A DNA stretch of 64,000 bases from Rallus limicola (Eukaryota; Chordata; Aves; Gruiformes; Rallidae): positions 1-64,000 of the forward strand of contig JAKCOZ010000312.1 in the NCBI GenBank assembly GCA_022605955.1, read 5' to 3'. How positions within the stretch are numbered: position 1 is the stretch's first letter; every line of letters begins with the position of its first letter. Below, one piece after another: positions 62,555-64,000 of the stretch. Both the position numbers and the translations under genes were made by a program. The notes beneath the pieces were generated by a model. It was given only the letters and a program-made list of their open reading frames with translations, had not been told where the DNA came from and did not search any database.

Positions 62555-64000
62555 TTATAACAGGACACACAAGCAGACCCTGTCACTTTGGCTCTCAGCC
62601 TTTTCCTTTGCCTGGAAAGAGGGAACATGCCTGGAACCTCCTACGGTGCTTTTCTCGGCCCTAGCAGACTGCAGTTCAAAACATGCTAAACGTCCAGCAA
62701 TAACTCCCAAAGTAAAGAAGCTAGGACTGAAAGGCATAGCTTGTCTGAAACCTCCTAACAGGACACACAAGCAGACCCTGTCACTTTGGCTCTCAGCCTT
62801 TTCCTTTGCCTGGAAAGAGGGAACATGCCTGGAAGCTCCTACGGTGCTTTTCTCGGCCCTAGCAGACTGCAGTTCAAAACATGCTAAACGTCCAGCAATA
62901 ACTCCCAAAGTAAAGAAGATAGGCATGAAAGGCATAGCTTGTCTGAAACCTCCTAACAGGACACACAAGCAGACCCTGTCACTTTGGCTCTCAGCCTTTT
63001 CCTTTGCCTGGAAAGAAGGAACATACCTGCTACCTTTAAAAGTTCTTTTCTCGGCCCTAGCAGACTGCAGTTCAAAACATGCTAAACGTCCAGCATTAAC
63101 TGCTAAAGTAAAGAAGCTAGGCATGAAAGGCATAGCTTGTCTGAAACCTCCTAACAGGACACACAAGCAGACTCTGTCACTTTGGCTCTCAGCCTTTTCC
63201 TTTGCCTGGAAAGAGGGAACATGCCTGGAACCTCCTACGGTGCTTTTCTCGGCCCTAGCAGACTGCAGTTCAAAACACGCTAAACGTCCAGCAATAACTC
63301 CCAAAGTAAAGAAGCTAGGACTGAAAGGCATAGCTTGTCTGAAACCTCCTAACAGGACACACAAGCAGACCCTGTCACTTTGGCTCTCAGCCTTTTCCTT
63401 TGCCTGGAAAGAGGGAACATGCCTGGAACCTCCTACGGTGCTTTTCTCGGCCCTAGCAGACTGCAGTTCAAAACATGCTAAACGTCCAGCAATAACTCCC
63501 AAAGTAAAGAAGCTAGGCATGAAAGGCATAGCTTGTCTGAAACCTCCTAACAGGACACACAAGCAGACCCTGTCACTTTGGCTCTCAGCCTTTTCCTTTG
63601 CCTGGAAAGAAGGAACATGCCTGGAACCTCCTACGGTGCTTTTCTCGGCCCTAGCAGACTGCAGTTCAAAACATGCTAAACGTCCAGCAATAACTCCCAA
63701 AGTAAAGAAGCTAGGCATGAAAGGCATAGCTTGTCTGAAACCTTATAACAGGACACACAAGCAGACCCTGTCACTTTGGCTCTCAGCCTTTTCCTTTGCC
63801 TGGAAAGAGGGAACATGCCTGGAACCTCCTACGGTTCTTTTCTCGGCCCTAGCAGACTGCAGTTCAAAACTTGCTAAACGTCCAGCAATAACTCCCAAAG
63901 TAAAGAAGCTAGGACTGAAAGGCATAGCTTGTCTGAAACCTCCTAACAGGACACACAAGCAGACCCTGTCACTTTGGCTCTCAGCCTTTTCCTTTGTCTG
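62555..64000. repeat. 12-mer higher-order repeat, copy 2, truncated by the window end
   Basis: 1446 bases of the second copy are visible. It repeats AAGATAGG (62915), CCTTTAAAAG, CATTAACTGCTAAAG, AGACTCTG, C116, the AAGGAACATGCC unit, the TA186-187 unit at 63743, GGTTCTT and T115 (63871), all at offset 2376. Differences from copy 1 are G69 near 62835 and AAGCAGACC where copy 1 has AAGCTGACC. The copy continues past base 64000. Confidence 0.87.

Larger units (their letters stand above)
1..64000. repeat. 198-bp tandem satellite array filling the whole window
   Basis: The same 198-base unit repeats head to tail from the first to the last base: 323 complete units and a final 46 bases. The phase is kept throughout except for one 2-base loss and two 1-base gains that cancel out. 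Most units differ from each other at only a few positions, and the differences are reused in set combinations, which is the signature of unequal exchange and gene conversion. I see no interspersed element, tRNA-like sequence, microsatellite run, inverted unit or unique segment, so no stretch is left unexplained. Known context: long, homogeneous, HOR-organised satellites of 150-200 bp are typical of eukaryotic centromeres and heterochromatin. Assignment to a centromere is inference. The family is not one I recognise, and it is not the 171-bp primate alpha satellite. Confidence 0.98.

Noticed and set aside
1..64000. CRISPR array
   Set aside because: The repeats are contiguous 198-base units without unique spacers, and no cas-like genes are present.
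1..64000. Primate alpha satellite or another familiar centromere repeat
   Set aside because: The period is 198, not 171, and the sequence does not resemble the alpha satellite monomer. No canonical CENP-B box is present.
1..64000. Interspersed transposons, tRNA genes, telomere repeats or unique insertions within the array
   Set aside because: Every stretch reads as satellite in phase, and the only phase changes are the three small indels.

Overview
The window contains no gene. It is one uninterrupted, head-to-tail satellite DNA array with a 198-bp monomer: 323 full units plus 46 bases, all in the same orientation. There is no flanking unique sequence, transposon, gap or inverted monomer. The array already runs at base 1 and still runs at base 64000, so both true edges lie outside. 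The monomer is about 49% G+C and CpG-poor (three CpGs in the first unit, against roughly 11 expected from its base composition). Several recurrent variants are CpG-to-CpA or CpG-to-TpG transitions. This, with tandem higher-order repeats (HORs), points to a CpG-methylating eukaryote, most plausibly a vertebrate, and to centromeric, pericentromeric or sex-chromosome-type heterochromatin. I do not recognise the family and cannot name the species.

Monomers differ from each other at a small set of diagnostic positions. Positions here are phases, counted with base 1 of the window as phase 1. Two main classes exist. The P class has G53, G61, G66, A67, G77. The Y class has A53, A61, C66, T67, A77. 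Other markers are C69/G69, the 158-160 trinucleotide (CAT, ACT, CCT, AAT or ATT), CC/TA at 186-187, A/T at 115, C/T at 116, G/T at 129, C/A at 126 and C/T at 43. The order of these markers along the array shows nested HOR structure.

Layout: (1) 1-22.5 kb is an irregular mosaic holding three sets of long-range duplicated blocks, offset by 43, 55 and 59 monomers. (2) 22.5-36 kb is transitional and contains the only three length changes (-2, +1, +1), with 8- and 11-monomer spacing. (3) 36.0-42.6 kb is three clean tandem copies of an 11-mer HOR (2178 bp); a diverged fourth copy lies at 51.7-53.8 kb. (4) 42.4-64 kb carries new marker alleles and newer HORs: a 6-mer (45.2-47.6 kb), a 7-mer (54.3-58.3 kb) and a 12-mer (60.2-64 kb) assembled from modules seen earlier.

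Because 198 is 3 x 66 and one frame on each strand of the consensus lacks stops, very long open frames appear on both strands. I treat them as by-products of satellite periodicity, not genes.
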